Part shown: positions 32,853-44,336 of the stretch, piece by piece
Layout: the number at the start of each line of letters is the position of its first letter
How positions within the stretch are numbered: position 1 is the first letter of the stretch
DNA from: Megasphaera hutchinsoni
GTDB taxonomy: Bacteria; Bacillota; Negativicutes; Veillonellales; Megasphaeraceae
Assembly: GCF_001553405.1 (NCBI RefSeq)
Contig: NZ_KQ960955.1
Span: 62,001 to 126,000, forward strand
Reading direction: 5' to 3'
DNA: 64,000 nt
Notes under the pieces: model-generated
Database searches by the model: none
What the model saw: only the letters and a program-made list of their open reading frames with translations
Told to the model about the DNA's origin: nothing
Translations under genes and position numbers: made by a program

Positions 32853-34388
32853 CTATTTTGCGTAATCAATCATTCGTGTTTCACGAATAACAACTACTTT
32901 TATTTGTCCTGGATATTCTAATTCTGCTTCAATTCGTTTTGACAATTCATGCACTAATAAAATACAATCGGCTTCTTCTAATTTTTCAGGCTGTACCATA
33001 ACTCGAATTTCTCTTCCAGCTTGAATAGCAAAACAACTTTCAACACCATCAAAGGATTTTGCAATTTCTTCCAGTTTCGTCAACCGATTTAAATAATTTT
33101 CTAATGTTTCTCTTCTTGCACCTGGACGTGCTGCGGAAACAGCATCTGCTGCTGCAACTAAAACAGCTTCAACACTCAATGGTTCTACGTCACCATGATG
33201 TGCTTCAATCGCATTAACAACCAATTTTGATTCTCCATACTTTTTAGCTAAATCCGTGCCAATCGTAACATGGGTTCCTTCCATATCACGGTCTAAAGCT
33301 TTACCAATATCATGCAATAACCCTGCACGTCGTGCTAGCTTTACATCTACACCTAATTCTGCGGCCATAACGCCTGCCAGCATGGATACTTCAATCGAAT
33401 GGCGGAGTACGTTCTGTCCGTAACTTGTTCGATAGCGAAGACGCCCTAACGTCTTAATAATTTCCGGATGTAATCCATGTACACCTGTTTCAAATGTCGC
33501 TTGTTCCCCCGCTTCACGGATTTTTTGATTGACTTCTTTCCGCGCTTTTTCTACCATTTCTTCAATACGAGCGGGATGAATACGACCATCACCTATCAAT
33601 TTTTCGAGTGCAATACGTGCAATTTCTCGACGCACGGGATCAAAACAAGATAAAATAACTGCTTCCGGCGTGTCATCAATAATCAAATCAACCCCTGTTA
33701 AAGTTTCAATAGCACGTATGTTACGTCCTTCACGACCAATGATACGACCTTTCATATCATCATTAGGCAAATTCACTACGGAAACCGTTGTTTCCGCCAC
33801 ATGATCTGCCGCACAATGCTGAATCGCTAAAGAAATAATTTCTTTTGCCTTCATTTCCGCTTCGTTCTTTGCTTCTTCTTCTAAGTTTTTAATCAACTGT
33901 GCTTTTTCATACTTTACTTCTGATTCAACCGTATTTAACAATACCTCTTTTGCTTCTTCAAAGGTCATCCCCGCAATACGTTCTAATTCAGCTAATTTCT
34001 TTTCTTGCAGTTCATTCATTTGCAACTGCATTTTATCCATATCTTCTTCTTTATGAAGCAACGATTCTTCTTTTTTCTCTAAAGAATCCATTTTTTTATC
34101 TAAATGTTCTTCTTTTTGTAAAATCCGACGCTCTAATCGCTGTAATTCATTTCGTCTTTCTTTGTTTTCTCGTTCTGCATCACTACGTAATTTATGAATT
34201 TCCTCTTTACCTTCTAGGACTAATTCTTTCTTACGGGCTTCCCCATTTTGTCTTGCAGTTGTCAAAATTCGCTCAGCTTCTACTTCGGCCTGACCTATTT
34301 TCCCCTCTGCGATCTTACGACGATACACATATCCTATTCCTGTACCAATAACACCACAAACAATCGCTGCTACAATAACAGCTATCAT
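32853..34388 (-). CDS. rny: Ribonuclease Y
   Basis: A 511-residue membrane-anchored endoribonuclease that starts mRNA decay in many Firmicutes. Domains in order: N-terminal transmembrane helix ([20 protein letters not shown]), long charged coiled coil (about 25-190), KH domain with [15 protein letters not shown], and HD domain with [13 protein letters not shown] chose the ATG at 34388, with AAAGGAGG eleven bases upstream. The longer ORF starts inside the T-run of the recX terminator, so that start is not credible. Confidence 0.96.
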   Translation of the reverse strand: MIAVIVAAIVCGVIGTGIGYVYRRKIAEGKIGQAEVEAERILTTARQNGEARKKELVLEGKEEIHKLRSDAERENKERRNELQRLERRILQKEEHLDKKMDSLEKKEESLLHKEEDMDKMQLQMNELQEKKLAELERIAGMTFEEAKEVLLNTVESEVKYEKAQLIKNLEEEAKNEAEMKAKEIISLAIQHCAADHVAETTVSVVNLPNDDMKGRIIGREGRNIRAIETLTGVDLIIDDTPEAVILSCFDPVRREIARIALEKLIGDGRIHPARIEEMVEKARKEVNQKIREAGEQATFETGVHGLHPEIIKTLGRLRYRTSYGQNVLRHSIEVSMLAGVMAAELGVDVKLARRAGLLHDIGKALDRDMEGTHVTIGTDLAKKYGESKLVVNAIEAHHGDVEPLSVEAVLVAAADAVSAARPGARRETLENYLNRLTKLEEIAKSFDGVESCFAIQAGREIRVMVQPEKLEEADCILLVHELSKRIEAELEYPGQIKVVVIRETRMIDYAK

Positions 34389-34412
34389 TACATCATTCAC
34401 CTCCTTTGTCAT

Positions 34413-34445
34413 AAAAAAAAGCCGAATATAAATTCGGCTTTTTTT
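34413..34445. terminator. Terminator between recX and rny
   Basis: AAAAAAAAGCCGAAT (34413-34427) pairs with ATTCGGCTTTTTTT (34432-34445). It ends the recA-recX transcript about 155 bases after the recX stop and lies only 25 bases before the rny start codon. rny must therefore start from a promoter upstream of or inside the hairpin region, or by read-through. Confidence 0.8.
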
Positions 34446-34599
34446 AACATGTATTATTACATCTTCTTCAAAAAACCTTACAACTTCTTTTTATCAATAA
34501 CCAAAATATATTTTGGCTACTTTAATTGTAAAATTTTTTTATACTGATGTCAAGAAAAACGACAGGAATAAGCGTTTCTTTTATCAATTAAAATAGTTT

Positions 34600-35022
34600 T
34601 TAATATAAGTATTCATGCAATATTTCGCTGATTATGGAAACAGAAAAACCGCGATTTGTTAAATATCTTGCAATTTTTTTTTTGTCTACATCGTCCTGTA
34701 AAAATTTTTTCTTTACCAATTGACATGCTATATCTCTTTCATTTAAAGATGATAATATACTCGGAATAGGCAAATAGCGTCTTTTTAATTTATGAACAAT
34801 ATATAATCGACCATATTGTTTTTTTTTCATATACTGCTCGGCTACAGCCAGTGCCAAACGCTGATCGTCAATAAACCGTTCTTGCTTCAATTTGTTAATA
34901 ACTGCCGCAATATCGCCTTCAACTGCACCATATCGGTTTAATTTTTGCACTAATTCGCCTTCGCTTAAAAAACGAACTTGCAAATAACGTAATGCTTTAC
35001 CATACACCTCTTTATTTATCAT
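34600..35022 (-). CDS. recX: Regulatory protein RecX
   Basis: A 140-residue helical protein that modulates RecA filaments. The three-helix repeats are visible: ALRYLQVRFLSEGELVQKL, INKLKQERFIDDQRLALAVAEQY and KIARYLTNRGFSVSIISEIL. It is short for RecX but complete. The start codon is three bases beyond the recA stop and has no good ribosome binding site of its own, suggesting translation coupled to recA. Confidence 0.88.
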   Translation of the reverse strand: MINKEVYGKALRYLQVRFLSEGELVQKLNRYGAVEGDIAAVINKLKQERFIDDQRLALAVAEQYMKKKQYGRLYIVHKLKRRYLPIPSILSSLNERDIACQLVKKKFLQDDVDKKKIARYLTNRGFSVSIISEILHEYLY

Positions 35023-35024
35023 GC

Positions 35025-36071
35025 TTAATTATTTTCATCCTCTTCATAATGTTTATCTTCCATTACTTCTTCTAATCGCTCTGGTTCTGCTGCCAACGTA
35101 TCGCGAATAATTTTTTCTATTTCATCAGCTACTTCACGATGTTCTCGTAAAAAAGTCTTAGCATTTTCTTTTCCTTGGCCTAATCGTTCTCCATTATAAG
35201 AGTACCAAGTCCCACTTTTTTCAATAATATCCATAGATGAACCGATATCTAATATCGTTCCTTCACGAGAAATACCTGTCCCATACATAATATCAAATTC
35301 ACAGTTTTTAAACGGAGGTGCCACTTTATTTTTTACAACTTTTGCTTTAGCACGATTTCCTTTAAATTCACCACCAACTTTTATCGCTTCCCCTTTACGA
35401 ATTTCAATACGAATAGACGAATAGAATTTTAAAGCACGTCCACCCGTTGTCGTTTCAGGATTTCCAAACATAACCCCTACTTTTTCACGTAATTGATTAA
35501 TAAAAATAACGATAGCTTTAGATTTAGAAATAATACCCGTCAATTTCCGTAACGCTTGACTCATCAATCGAGCTTGTAGTCCTACATGCGAGTCACCCAT
35601 ATCACCTTCAATTTCAGCTTTAGGCACCAACGCAGCCACCGAATCCACTACGATAATGTCTACAGCTCCACTTCTAACTAATTCTTCCGTAATTTCTAAT
35701 GCTTGTTCACCATTATCGGGCTGGGAAATCAATAATTCTGCTGTGTCTACGCCTAATCTTCTTGCATATACAGGATCTAATGCATGCTCCGCATCAATAA
35801 AAGCCGCGATACCTCCATTTTTTTGAGCAGATGCAATAGCATGTAAGGCCACCGTTGTTTTCCCTGATGATTCAGGACCATAAATTTCAATTACACGACC
35901 ACGTGGATAGCCACCAATACCAACAGCCAAATCCAATGCCAAAGAGCCTGTAGAAATAACTTCTAAATTCATTTTTTCAGCAATATCTCCTAATTTCATA
36001 ATAGAACCTTTGCCAAAATCTTTCTCAATTTTTTTCATTGCATTTTCTAATGCTATCTGTTTGTCGCTCAT
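35025..36071 (-). CDS. recA: RecA recombinase
   Basis: A 348-residue strand-exchange and SOS-coprotease ATPase. Walker A is GPESSGKTT (about 66-74), Walker B region [12 protein letters not shown], loop L1 [18 protein letters not shown], loop L2 [17 protein letters not shown]. The acidic C-terminal tail ([15 protein letters not shown]) is typical. TAGGAG precedes the ATG. It is flanked by cinA and recX, a common Firmicutes arrangement. Confidence 0.98.
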   Translation of the reverse strand: MSDKQIALENAMKKIEKDFGKGSIMKLGDIAEKMNLEVISTGSLALDLAVGIGGYPRGRVIEIYGPESSGKTTVALHAIASAQKNGGIAAFIDAEHALDPVYARRLGVDTAELLISQPDNGEQALEITEELVRSGAVDIIVVDSVAALVPKAEIEGDMGDSHVGLQARLMSQALRKLTGIISKSKAIVIFINQLREKVGVMFGNPETTTGGRALKFYSSIRIEIRKGEAIKVGGEFKGNRAKAKVVKNKVAPPFKNCEFDIMYGTGISREGTILDIGSSMDIIEKSGTWYSYNGERLGQGKENAKTFLREHREVADEIEKIIRDTLAAEPERLEEVMEDKHYEEDENN

Positions 36072-36082
36072 GTTTTTTTCTC

Positions 36083-37336
36083 CTATACCGTATGTTTTAA
36101 AATATATGCAACCGCATAATATATCGCTTTTGTTGCGGCACGTACCTTAATTTCGCATCGATCTCCCATATACACATCTTTCTTTATCCACGTTCCCCAT
36201 GGACCCGTAACCCCCGTATAAACCAATCCTACAGGCTGCGTTTCTGTTGCTCCCCCTGGACCTGCAATTCCTGTCGTACTAATAGCAATATCCGAATCAT
36301 ATATACGTAAGCTCCCTTTTGCCATTTCATTAGCAACGTTAGAACTAACCGCCGTATATGCCTCTAGCGTTTCTTTACGCACACCCAACAATTTCATTTT
36401 TGCCTGATTTGTATAAGTACATACAGTTCCTTTAAAATAATCAGAAGACCCAGGCACATCTGTAATAAAAGCTCCAATTAAACCACCCGTACAAGATTCG
36501 GCCGCACTAATAGATAACTGCTTTTCCTTTACTATCCGTCCCAATGCATCTGCTATATTTTCTTGGTCATAACTAACAACAACCCTACCTAACCTTTTCT
36601 CCACCTCCTGTTGTAATGGCTGTAATAATGCTTTTGCTTCTTCTTGCGTTCCTCCCTTCGCCGTTAAGCGAACTTCTACAAATCCGGGGCGGGCATACAT
36701 AGCCACCGTAGGATTTGCATGGTTCTTTTCTAAATCAATTAATTTGGACTCTATCAAGGCTTCTCCTAAATCATATATCTTTATATAACGAGATACAATA
36801 TATCCTTGATTACCAAATTGTTCCTGTAAAAATGCTACAACGCGCTGAAAAAACATCCATTGCAATTCCCGTGGTGGTCCCGGCAATTGAATAATCCACT
36901 TATTTTCTCGTTGAATGGCTATTCCCGGAGCGGTTCCTACTTCATTAGAGAAAATAATAGCTCCCTCTGGAATCATTGCTTGCCGTTTCTGATTCTCCGT
37001 AATAACTGGTTTTGCGTATCGTCGAGTTAACCATTGTTTTATGTCATCATACACTTCTTCATGAAAGACTAAAGGTGCCTGCATCACATCGGCCGCTACT
37101 ATTTTCGTAATATCCCCTTGTGTCGGTCCTAATCCACCCGTCGTAATAACGATATCTGCACGTAAAAGAGCTTGCTTTAATACCGCCTGTAACCGCTCTA
37201 TATTATCTCCTACTGTCGTATGATATAACACAGAATATCCTAATGCATTCAACTGTTCCGATAAAAAGAGAGAATTGCGATTAAGAATTTCCCCTAACAA
37301 CAATTCTGATCCAACCGTAATAATCTCAACTTGCAT
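36083..37336 (-). CDS. cinA: CinA family protein (ADP-ribose pyrophosphatase / nicotinamide-nucleotide amidase type)
   Basis: A 417-residue two-domain protein. The N-terminal MoCF-like domain has [18 protein letters not shown] and [14 protein letters not shown]. The C-terminal amidase domain has [24 protein letters not shown] and [12 protein letters not shown]. CinA recycles pyridine nucleotides in several bacteria and is competence-linked in streptococci. The ATG at 37336 has GAGG eight bases upstream. It lies between rimO and recA, with 11 bases to recA. Confidence 0.95.
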   Translation of the reverse strand: MQVEIITVGSELLLGEILNRNSLFLSEQLNALGYSVLYHTTVGDNIERLQAVLKQALLRADIVITTGGLGPTQGDITKIVAADVMQAPLVFHEEVYDDIKQWLTRRYAKPVITENQKRQAMIPEGAIIFSNEVGTAPGIAIQRENKWIIQLPGPPRELQWMFFQRVVAFLQEQFGNQGYIVSRYIKIYDLGEALIESKLIDLEKNHANPTVAMYARPGFVEVRLTAKGGTQEEAKALLQPLQQEVEKRLGRVVVSYDQENIADALGRIVKEKQLSISAAESCTGGLIGAFITDVPGSSDYFKGTVCTYTNQAKMKLLGVRKETLEAYTAVSSNVANEMAKGSLRIYDSDIAISTTGIAGPGGATETQPVGLVYTGVTGPWGTWIKKDVYMGDRCEIKVRAATKAIYYAVAYILKHTV

Positions 37337-37350
37337 CTGACTCACCTCAA

Positions 37351-38682
37351 TTATACTAATTCTGCTACTAAATCATAGGCAAATCCTTGTACAATTCGTA
37401 CTCGCACCATATCACCTGGACAAACCGTTTCAGCATTATCCAAATAAGTTAATCCATCTACCTCAGGTGCTTGAATTTCAATACGTCCTACCGCTTGACA
37501 GACCTCTCCTTCTTTTTCAATCCGTTCAATTAACATCGTATGTTCCGTTCCTTCTAACAACCGATTTCGCTTTTCTGAAACCTGTGCTTGTACAGCCATT
37601 AATGTATGATACCGTTCCTCTTTGACTTCTTCTGAAATTTGTTCCGTCATCTTGGCCGCTGGTGTTCCCTCTTCCTGAGAATACGTAAATACTCCTACAT
37701 CATCAAATTCAGTTTCTTGCAAAAATGTCTTTAACTGAAAAAATTCTTCTTCCGTTTCTCCTGGAAATCCCACAATAAAAGTCGAACGTAACGTTAATTT
37801 TCTATCTTTTTTAGCTAATTTTTTTACTAATTTTCGGACATCCTCTTCTGAATCTTTACGATTCATCCGTTCTAATACACCTTGTGCAATATGTTGTAGT
37901 GGTAAATCTACATATGGACAAATTTTATCTTCTCGAATAATCAAATCCATTAACTCTTCTGTAAAAAAATGAGGATACAAATAAAATAATCGAATCCATG
38001 AAATTCCCTTAATCGTAACCAATTGTTTTAACAAAGTAGGTAACAAAGAGTAGCCCACTAAATCTACGCCATAGCTGGTCGTATCTTGAGCAATGATATT
38101 AATCTCTTTAACCCCTTCTTTTGCCAATGATTCTACTTCCGCTACAATGGATTCAATGGGGCGACTATATAACTTTCCTCGCACACGAGGAATAATACAA
38201 AAGGTACAAGCGTTATTGCAGCCTTCACCAATTTTGACATAAGCACTGTATGCAGGAGTCGTTCGTAAACGACTTGTCTTTTGGTCATATAAATGGCTAA
38301 CATCATCCATAAAACATACTCTTTTTCCCTGTCGCACCGTAGTAATGGCTTCCCACACACGATCCCAAGAGCCAGTTCCTAACAATACATCAATTTCTGG
38401 CATTTCCTTTAATAATTCTTCTTTATATTGCTGACTCAGACAACCTGTCACTAATAACATTTGACATCGACCCGTTTCTTTATACTGAGCTGCATCTAAA
38501 ATAGCTTGAATGGATTCTTGCTTTGCCTTTTCAATAAACGTGCACGTATTAATAATGATAATATCCGCTAATGATAAATCGTCTGTTATCGTCATATGGC
38601 GTTCTTTTAAAATGCCCAACATCACCTCAGTATCCACTAAATTTTTAGAACACCCTAAACTAACAAATCCAATTTTTTCCAT
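37351..38682 (-). CDS. rimO: Ribosomal protein S12 methylthiotransferase RimO
   Basis: A 443-residue radical-SAM enzyme that adds a methylthio group to an aspartate of ribosomal protein S12. Domains: N-terminal UPF0004 domain (FVSLGCSKNLVDTEVMLG, with two more Cys in INTCTF and VTGCLSQQ), the radical-SAM core with CNNACTFCIIPRVRG, and a C-terminal TRAM domain. The DTEVMLG context separates RimO from MiaB. The ATG directly follows the stop of the binding-protein gene. Confidence 0.95.
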   Translation of the reverse strand: MEKIGFVSLGCSKNLVDTEVMLGILKERHMTITDDLSLADIIIINTCTFIEKAKQESIQAILDAAQYKETGRCQMLLVTGCLSQQYKEELLKEMPEIDVLLGTGSWDRVWEAITTVRQGKRVCFMDDVSHLYDQKTSRLRTTPAYSAYVKIGEGCNNACTFCIIPRVRGKLYSRPIESIVAEVESLAKEGVKEINIIAQDTTSYGVDLVGYSLLPTLLKQLVTIKGISWIRLFYLYPHFFTEELMDLIIREDKICPYVDLPLQHIAQGVLERMNRKDSEEDVRKLVKKLAKKDRKLTLRSTFIVGFPGETEEEFFQLKTFLQETEFDDVGVFTYSQEEGTPAAKMTEQISEEVKEERYHTLMAVQAQVSEKRNRLLEGTEHTMLIERIEKEGEVCQAVGRIEIQAPEVDGLTYLDNAETVCPGDMVRVRIVQGFAYDLVAELV

Positions 38683-39729
38683 CTAATTATCCTTTCCAAA
38701 ACGAATCGTCCGTACCCACCATTCTTGCAATGCGAGTCTACCTTCTTCCGTATATTCTTTTCGTACAGGAAATACCCGCAATGATTTTCCTTGTACATCT
38801 GCTTCTTGATGAATCATCGGTGTCGTAAAATCTACAAATATTTTATTTTTTTGCAAAATTTGCACTATATCCTCAGAGAATAACCACTCTAAAAAACGAT
38901 TAGAAAATTCATCATCATGATTCCAAATAGTAACACCTACACCCGTTAACCAATAAGCCGTACCTTCCTTTGGATACACTATAACCATGGGTGCTCCATC
39001 TTTTTGATACTGCCGTGCATGGGAACCATCGACAACACCAATATCCACTTCACCACTAGCTACGCGTCTAGCACTAATTGATAACGTTTTAGCATAAGAT
39101 ACGCTGTTTTGTTGAATAGCTTGTAAATAAGTCTTCATCTTCTGTATACCATTTACTTCTACCAACGTACAAAGCAAATCGCCTGCCATATCCGTAGCGG
39201 CAAAATCGGGAACCGCTATTCGCACTTTGTTTTCAACAATTAAATCCTCCCAGCCTTGAATATTCCCACCATGATTTTGATAATATTCTGAACGCACAAC
39301 AAATACAGTCGGATTGTACCAAAGCCCTAACCACCGCCGATTTTTATCCCGAAAACGAAAAGAAACTTGCTCTTTTGGTACTACCGGAAAAGAACGCAAA
39401 CGACCGTTTGCACCAGCCATACGTAATACGGGTTCAGTCGCAATAATAATATCTGGTTTTTCCGTTGTTTCCACATTGGTCATCAAATATTTTAAATTAC
39501 TATCACTCACCGTACGTATTTGTACCCGCATACCTGTTCGTTGATAAAAAACAGTTGCCATTTCCTGATTTATCTCTGATGGTAAATCAGAAAAAACCAT
39601 AACATGTCGTACTGCCGTAGTTTGCATTTGCTGATATGCCTTTTCCCGTATATTAAACACATAATAACTACAAGCAAATATCACTATAATAAAAACGGTT
39701 AAAGTCCCCAACGGTATATATCGTTTCAT
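38683..39729 (-). CDS. Extracellular solute-binding protein (ABC type)
   Basis: About 348 residues with an N-terminal signal or anchor segment (YIPLGTLTVFIIVIFACSYYVF) and the two-lobed pattern of family 1/11-type binding proteins (VMVFSDLPSEINQEMATVFYQRTG, then ARRVASGEVDIGVVDGSHA and an AYWLTGVGV segment). No lipobox is clear. No permease or ATPase gene is adjacent, so it is an orphan inside a DNA-repair and translation operon. The ATG at 39729 has AAAGAGG upstream. The ligand is unknown. Confidence 0.75.
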   Translation of the reverse strand: MKRYIPLGTLTVFIIVIFACSYYVFNIREKAYQQMQTTAVRHVMVFSDLPSEINQEMATVFYQRTGMRVQIRTVSDSNLKYLMTNVETTEKPDIIIATEPVLRMAGANGRLRSFPVVPKEQVSFRFRDKNRRWLGLWYNPTVFVVRSEYYQNHGGNIQGWEDLIVENKVRIAVPDFAATDMAGDLLCTLVEVNGIQKMKTYLQAIQQNSVSYAKTLSISARRVASGEVDIGVVDGSHARQYQKDGAPMVIVYPKEGTAYWLTGVGVTIWNHDDEFSNRFLEWLFSEDIVQILQKNKIFVDFTTPMIHQEADVQGKSLRVFPVRKEYTEEGRLALQEWWVRTIRFGKDN

Positions 39730-39757
39730 ATAATCCTCTTTCACATAAACAAAATAA

Positions 39758-40144
39758 CTACCTCATCCATATTATAAGTACTAAAAAAATAAGAAATCCT
39801 GAAACAAGGCTAATTTCTACCCATCGTGCCTTCTTTTTTGTGTATCGTTTGCGTATCCTTGTTTCTTTTACATCTGTCATCGAAGACAGTCCTTTGTTGT
39901 CCTTATCTATCGTAATACCTTTTTTCTTATATATGGATACTAACGGTTCTCCTGAAACCCCTAAAAAAGAAGCATAACACCGTATAAACCCTTTTACAAA
40001 CACCTCTCCAGGGATACAATCATATTGATCCATTTCAAGTGCTTGTAAATATTCTATTTTTATATGTATCGCTACTGATACTTCTTGTAATGTCCAGCCT
40101 TGTCGTTCACGTTCAGAACGTAACAGATTGCCAGTTGTTGCCAC
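39758..40144 (-). CDS. Short RodZ-like helix-turn-helix membrane protein
   Basis: About 128 residues. An N-terminal Cro/C1-like helix-turn-helix (NLLRSERERQGWTLQEVSVAIHI, then YLQALEMDQYDCIPGEVFVKGFIRCYASFLG) is typical of RodZ. It is followed by a basic linker and one transmembrane segment (WVEISLVSGFLIFLVLIIW) ending two residues later. The periplasmic domain of full RodZ (about 300 residues) is absent. I chose the GTG at 40144, with GAAGGAG eight bases upstream, over upstream ATGs. It probably helps shape or division at the membrane. Confidence 0.75.
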   Translation of the reverse strand: MATTGNLLRSERERQGWTLQEVSVAIHIKIEYLQALEMDQYDCIPGEVFVKGFIRCYASFLGVSGEPLVSIYKKKGITIDKDNKGLSSMTDVKETRIRKRYTKKKARWVEISLVSGFLIFLVLIIWMR

Positions 40145-40202
40145 GTTCAATTCTCCTTCCCCCATCCGCTTAGCGAAAAACTCTATACTATACCGGATAT
40201 AG

Positions 40203-42722
40203 TTAAAACCCAAACTTTTCTTGTATTTCTTCCTCCGTCATTAAAATTTCTCGTGGCTTACTACCATTATTTGCTCCTACAATGTGCATCGCTTCCATCA
40301 TATCTATTAATCGAGCAGCACGCGTATACCCAATACGAAAACGCCGTTGCAACATAGATGCCGATGCTTGACCTGTTTCTAAAACCATATTAATAGCTTG
40401 TTCCATGAGATCATCTTCAAAAAAATCGCCCATTTCTTTATCTTCTTGTTGGGCTGCTTCTACTTCTTCATCATAATGAGGTTTCCGTTGCTGTTTTATA
40501 AATTCTACAACCTCATCAATTTCCGTATCAGAAATGAATGCACCTTGTACTCGAATGGGCTTTGATGCCCCCATCGGATAAAACAACATATCACCTTTAC
40601 CGATTAATTTTTCTGCTCCTGCCATATCTAAAATTGTTCTTGAATCAATTTGACTAGATACAGCAAAGGCAATACGACTCGGTACATTCGCCTTAATCAA
40701 TCCCGTTAACACATCTACCGAGGGACGTTGTGTTGCTAATACTAAATGCATCCCACAAGCACGAGCTTTTTGTGCCAAGCGACAAATAGATTCTTCTACA
40801 TCACCCGATGCAGCCATCATCAAATCAGCTAATTCATCAATAATAATAACAATAAACGGCATCGCTTCTTCCGGATGTAATTCATTAAATCTCGAAATAT
40901 CACGCGTTTTAGTATAAGCAAATCGTTTATATCGATCATCCATTTCGCGTACTGCCCATCGTAATACACTAGCTGCTTTTTTCGGATCTGTAACCACTGG
41001 CGTCATCAAATGCGGTATCCCATTATAATTAGATAATTCTACTACCTTCGGATCTACTAATACCAATTTTACATCTTCTGGACGTTGTTTAAATAAAATG
41101 CTCGCAATAAAGGTATTAATACAAACACTTTTTCCTGAGCCCGTTGAACCTGCTACTAATAAGTGAGGCATTTTTGTCAAATCGGCAATAATAGGATTAC
41201 CAGCAATATCTTTTCCAAGACTAACGGGAACTCCCCCTTTAGCTAAACGGAAAGAGTCGCTTTCTAAAATGTCACGTAATGTTACAGATGAAACGCTTTT
41301 ATTAGGGACCTCAATCCCCACCGCCGCTTTTCCCGGAATAGGGGCTTCTATACGAATATCTGTTGCGGCTAATTTCAATGCGATATCATCTGCTAAATGA
41401 ACGATTTTACTTACTTTAACCCCTGCGGCTGGTTCTAATTCAAAACGTGTTACCGCTGGACCTTGGCTTGCATGTAAAATCCGTGCATCAATATTAAAGC
41501 TTTGTAAAGTAGATTGTAAAATAGCTGCATTTTCCTTTACTTCTGCACTTACGCCACCAATCGTACCTGTGCCCGGTTTTAATATCTCTATCGACGGCAA
41601 TTGATATGGCTCATGCACCACTGCTTTAGGTACTGCACTTGTTTCAGTATTACCTATTTCTACCGACGTTGTCATCGGTTCTATTTCAACTGGCTTTAAT
41701 GCCTCCATCTCATTCAATGCTATTGCTGTATCATCACCAGCGGTCTGATTTACAACTGATATATCTCCTAATCGTTCTTCCGTAAAAATTGATGATGATG
41801 CAATCGGCTTTTCCTTTTTTTCCGAAACAGGTGCATCCTGCAGTACTTTCTTTTCTTCCTGCAAAGCAGATTCTTCCATGTCTATTTTTTCTTGATACGT
41901 GTTTATATCAACTATATTCTTAGACATATCCTTTGTAGTTAATTCATTATCGTGTATTTCATCTACTTGTAAGTCCTTTTCATTTGTAGCCAATGCAGCG
42001 GATGTCAATTTTTGAATTTCTTTTTGTCCTTCTAAAAAACGTTCACGCCGATCTCGCCACTCTTGAAAAGAACGGGCAACATCCTGGACCCCATTCGTTG
42101 TCTTATCCGAAATATGCGTAAATTTAATTGATGCCTGATGAGATGCCTTTTGCAATGGTCGTGCAAGAGACCAACGTTTCCATAAAACCAACGTGCCAAT
42201 AAAAACAATAACAATCATAATAATTGCACATATTTCACCAAATAGAGAACGTAATCCTGCCGCAACAGCTGCACCAAAAATACCGCCCCCTATCCGTATA
42301 CTCGTTGGCAAAAAAGTAATCTCTTGTGGTATAAATACCAAATGAATTAAACTTTGTACTAACAAATAAATCCACATACATATACCCCATGATCTAGTAA
42401 GTGGAAATTTACGGCGTACTATAATATATTTTAACCCAATAATAATCAATGATAAGGAAACAACAATACGTGTAAAGCCAAATCCATAAGCTAATATTTC
42501 ATCAACCCCATATCCGATTGTTCCCGTATCAATCCCCATAATCCCAACAGTTGCAAAAACACCTATAAAAATGAAACATAATCCGATAACTTCAAAGGTC
42601 AATAAAGAATTTCCTGTACTTTTAGATTTTACTACGTGATTGCTACCGGCTTTTTTTCTGGTTTTTACTATGTTCTTTGTTGGTTCACCCTTCACAACTT
42701 TCACCTCTACCTTACTTTTCAT
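40203..42722 (-). CDS. ftsK: DNA translocase FtsK/SpoIIIE
   Basis: An 839-residue septal DNA pump. About four to five N-terminal transmembrane segments (residues 40-190), a variable charged linker (about 200-380), and the motor with Walker [17 protein letters not shown] and Walker [14 protein letters not shown]. The C-terminal winged-helix gamma domain ([24 protein letters not shown]) reads polar DNA sequences. The start ATG overlaps the end of rarA by 11 bases. It is the central gene of the rarA to recX unit. Confidence 0.96.
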   Translation of the reverse strand: MKSKVEVKVVKGEPTKNIVKTRKKAGSNHVVKSKSTGNSLLTFEVIGLCFIFIGVFATVGIMGIDTGTIGYGVDEILAYGFGFTRIVVSLSLIIIGLKYIIVRRKFPLTRSWGICMWIYLLVQSLIHLVFIPQEITFLPTSIRIGGGIFGAAVAAGLRSLFGEICAIIMIVIVFIGTLVLWKRWSLARPLQKASHQASIKFTHISDKTTNGVQDVARSFQEWRDRRERFLEGQKEIQKLTSAALATNEKDLQVDEIHDNELTTKDMSKNIVDINTYQEKIDMEESALQEEKKVLQDAPVSEKKEKPIASSSIFTEERLGDISVVNQTAGDDTAIALNEMEALKPVEIEPMTTSVEIGNTETSAVPKAVVHEPYQLPSIEILKPGTGTIGGVSAEVKENAAILQSTLQSFNIDARILHASQGPAVTRFELEPAAGVKVSKIVHLADDIALKLAATDIRIEAPIPGKAAVGIEVPNKSVSSVTLRDILESDSFRLAKGGVPVSLGKDIAGNPIIADLTKMPHLLVAGSTGSGKSVCINTFIASILFKQRPEDVKLVLVDPKVVELSNYNGIPHLMTPVVTDPKKAASVLRWAVREMDDRYKRFAYTKTRDISRFNELHPEEAMPFIVIIIDELADLMMAASGDVEESICRLAQKARACGMHLVLATQRPSVDVLTGLIKANVPSRIAFAVSSQIDSRTILDMAGAEKLIGKGDMLFYPMGASKPIRVQGAFISDTEIDEVVEFIKQQRKPHYDEEVEAAQQEDKEMGDFFEDDLMEQAINMVLETGQASASMLQRRFRIGYTRAARLIDMMEAMHIVGANNGSKPREILMTEEEIQEKFGF

Positions 42723-44031
42723 GGCGTCGTTTACGCCATTGTTCTGCTTTTACGCCTTCTTCCCCATATTCCGTTTCTTTATAATAAGTGTGATTCTTAA
42801 TATTATCTGGTAAATATTGCTGTGCAACCCATCCACGGGGATACGCATGTGGATATTTATAACCAACCCCTATTCCCAACGATGTAGCCCCCTGGTAGTG
42901 AGCATCTTTTAAATATGCTGGTATATCGCCACAATTCCCCTTTCGGACAACGGCTAAAGCTGCATCAATGGCTTTATACGCACTATTACTTTTCGGTGCA
43001 CAAGCAATATAGATAACCGCTTCACTCAAAATAATACGCCCTTCTGGCCAACCGACAAATTGTATTGCTTGGGCTGCAGCATTAGCAATAACCAACGCTT
43101 GCGGATCTGCCAAACCTACATCTTCCGCGGCACAAATAACTACTCGTCGGGCAATAAAAGAAGGTTGTTCCCCTGCTTCAATCATTCTTGCCAAATAATG
43201 CAACGCCCCATCTGGATCCGAGCCTCGCATACTTTTAATAAAAGCTGAAATGGTATTATAGTGTCCATCGCCTTTTTTATCATATGTATACGTACGCTGA
43301 CCTGCTACCTTAGCTATCATCTCCATCGTAATGTCTTCACCTGAAGGAGCAGCCGCCACGACTTGTTCTAATAAATTAAGTGCTATCCGTGCATCACCTT
43401 CCGCTAAAGATGCGAAAACTTCCAACACCTCTGGCGAAACCTTCATAGCAAACTGTCCTAATCCATTTTCCGTATCATTAAGTGCTCGCTTTAATACCTC
43501 GCCAATCGCCTTAACCGAAAGTGGTTTTAAAGATACCACATGCAAGCGAGATAAAAGCGGTCGATTCACTTCAAAATACGGATTTTCCGTAGTCGCTCCA
43601 ATCAAAATAATCGTTCCCTTTTCTACATGTGGTAATAATATATCTTGTTGACTTTTATTAAAACGATGAATTTCATCAATAAAAACAATAGTCCTCCTCT
43701 GATATAATTGCAATTCATCTTTAGCCGTTTGAATTACTTTACGTAAATCTGCCATACCTGCCATAACCGCATTTAACGTAATAAATGTACTTTTTGTTTC
43801 CATTGCTATAACCTGAGCAATGGTTGTTTTTCCGACACCCGAAGGACCATAAAACAATAACGAAGGGATCATATCTCTTTCGATTGCACCACGCAAAAAA
43901 CTCCCCTTACTAGTTACCTCTTCTTGCCCTACTATATCATCTAAATGTTTAGGGCGCATTCGTATAGCAAGAGGTTGAAACGTTTTCTTTTCTGCTTCAT
44001 CAGCTAAAGAGAATAAATTATCACTATTCAT
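42712..44031 (-). CDS. rarA: Replication-associated recombination protein RarA (MgsA)
   Basis: A 439-residue AAA+ ATPase acting at stalled forks. Walker A is [12 protein letters not shown] (about 63-74), Walker [13 protein letters not shown], sensor [11 protein letters not shown], with C-terminal MgsA domains ([20 protein letters not shown]). GGGGG precedes the ATG. It lies just downstream of the 6S RNA gene and heads the operon that runs into ftsK. Confidence 0.95.
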   Translation of the reverse strand: MNSDNLFSLADEAEKKTFQPLAIRMRPKHLDDIVGQEEVTSKGSFLRGAIERDMIPSLLFYGPSGVGKTTIAQVIAMETKSTFITLNAVMAGMADLRKVIQTAKDELQLYQRRTIVFIDEIHRFNKSQQDILLPHVEKGTIILIGATTENPYFEVNRPLLSRLHVVSLKPLSVKAIGEVLKRALNDTENGLGQFAMKVSPEVLEVFASLAEGDARIALNLLEQVVAAAPSGEDITMEMIAKVAGQRTYTYDKKGDGHYNTISAFIKSMRGSDPDGALHYLARMIEAGEQPSFIARRVVICAAEDVGLADPQALVIANAAAQAIQFVGWPEGRIILSEAVIYIACAPKSNSAYKAIDAALAVVRKGNCGDIPAYLKDAHYQGATSLGIGVGYKYPHAYPRGWVAQQYLPDNIKNHTYYKETEYGEEGVKAEQWRKRRHEK

Positions 44032-44047
44032 ATATATCCCCCAGTAT

Positions 44048-44074
44048 GAAATAAACCGCTGCCAAGTTAACTTA
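44048..44074 (-). terminator. Hairpin between the 6S RNA and rarA
   Basis: CCGCCGCTAAGT and ACTTGGCAGCGG form a 12-base stem with one mismatch on the minus strand, followed by TTTATTTC. It may end the 6S precursor or attenuate read-through into rarA, whose start is about 17 bases further on. Confidence 0.55.
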
Positions 44075-44111
44075 GCGGCGGCTATACCTTACCTTATCTA
44101 CGATCATATAA

Positions 44112-44301
44112 AAGAAAGAAGCCCCACTATGCCGTTACAAACCGAGTTTTGAGCCTGCCTGAGCAGGTGGGTGTTCTCCTATTGGGCCCGGCAGTCCAAA
44201 TTAGGCATTGCCTCACTTCAATAGAGTCCAAACTCCCAATGTAAAATATGTTGGTTCAAAACATCGAGGAACATTTACGTACACAGTAGGGTTTTCTCTA
44301 T
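44112..44301 (-). ncRNA. ssrS: 6S RNA
   Basis: About 190 bases with the long hairpin layout of 6S RNA, which binds the housekeeping RNA polymerase and mimics an open promoter. The closing stem is formed by CCCTACTGTG (44282-44291) and CATAGTGGGG (44122-44131). A central region of two largely unpaired strands follows, with an apical part around GGACTGCCGGGCCC. It has its own strong promoter 7 bases upstream. Location next to rarA matches my memory of Firmicutes 6S genes near yrvN. Ends are approximate; no covariance search was possible. Confidence 0.75.
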
Positions 44302-44307
44302 GTTATT

Positions 44308-44336
44308 AGTATAATAAAACACGCAAAAAAAATCAA
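44308..44336 (-). promoter_or_regulatory. Promoter of the 6S RNA gene
   Basis: TTGATT (44331-44336), a 17-base spacer and TATACT (44308-44313) on the minus strand, placing the start near 44301. The -35 box and the T-rich spacer also form the T-run of the preceding tkt terminator. Confidence 0.8.

Noticed and set aside
33899-34351. 150-codon open frame on the plus strand
   Set aside because: It is antisense to the coiled-coil part of rny; the Leu-rich product reflects reversed Lys/Glu codons.
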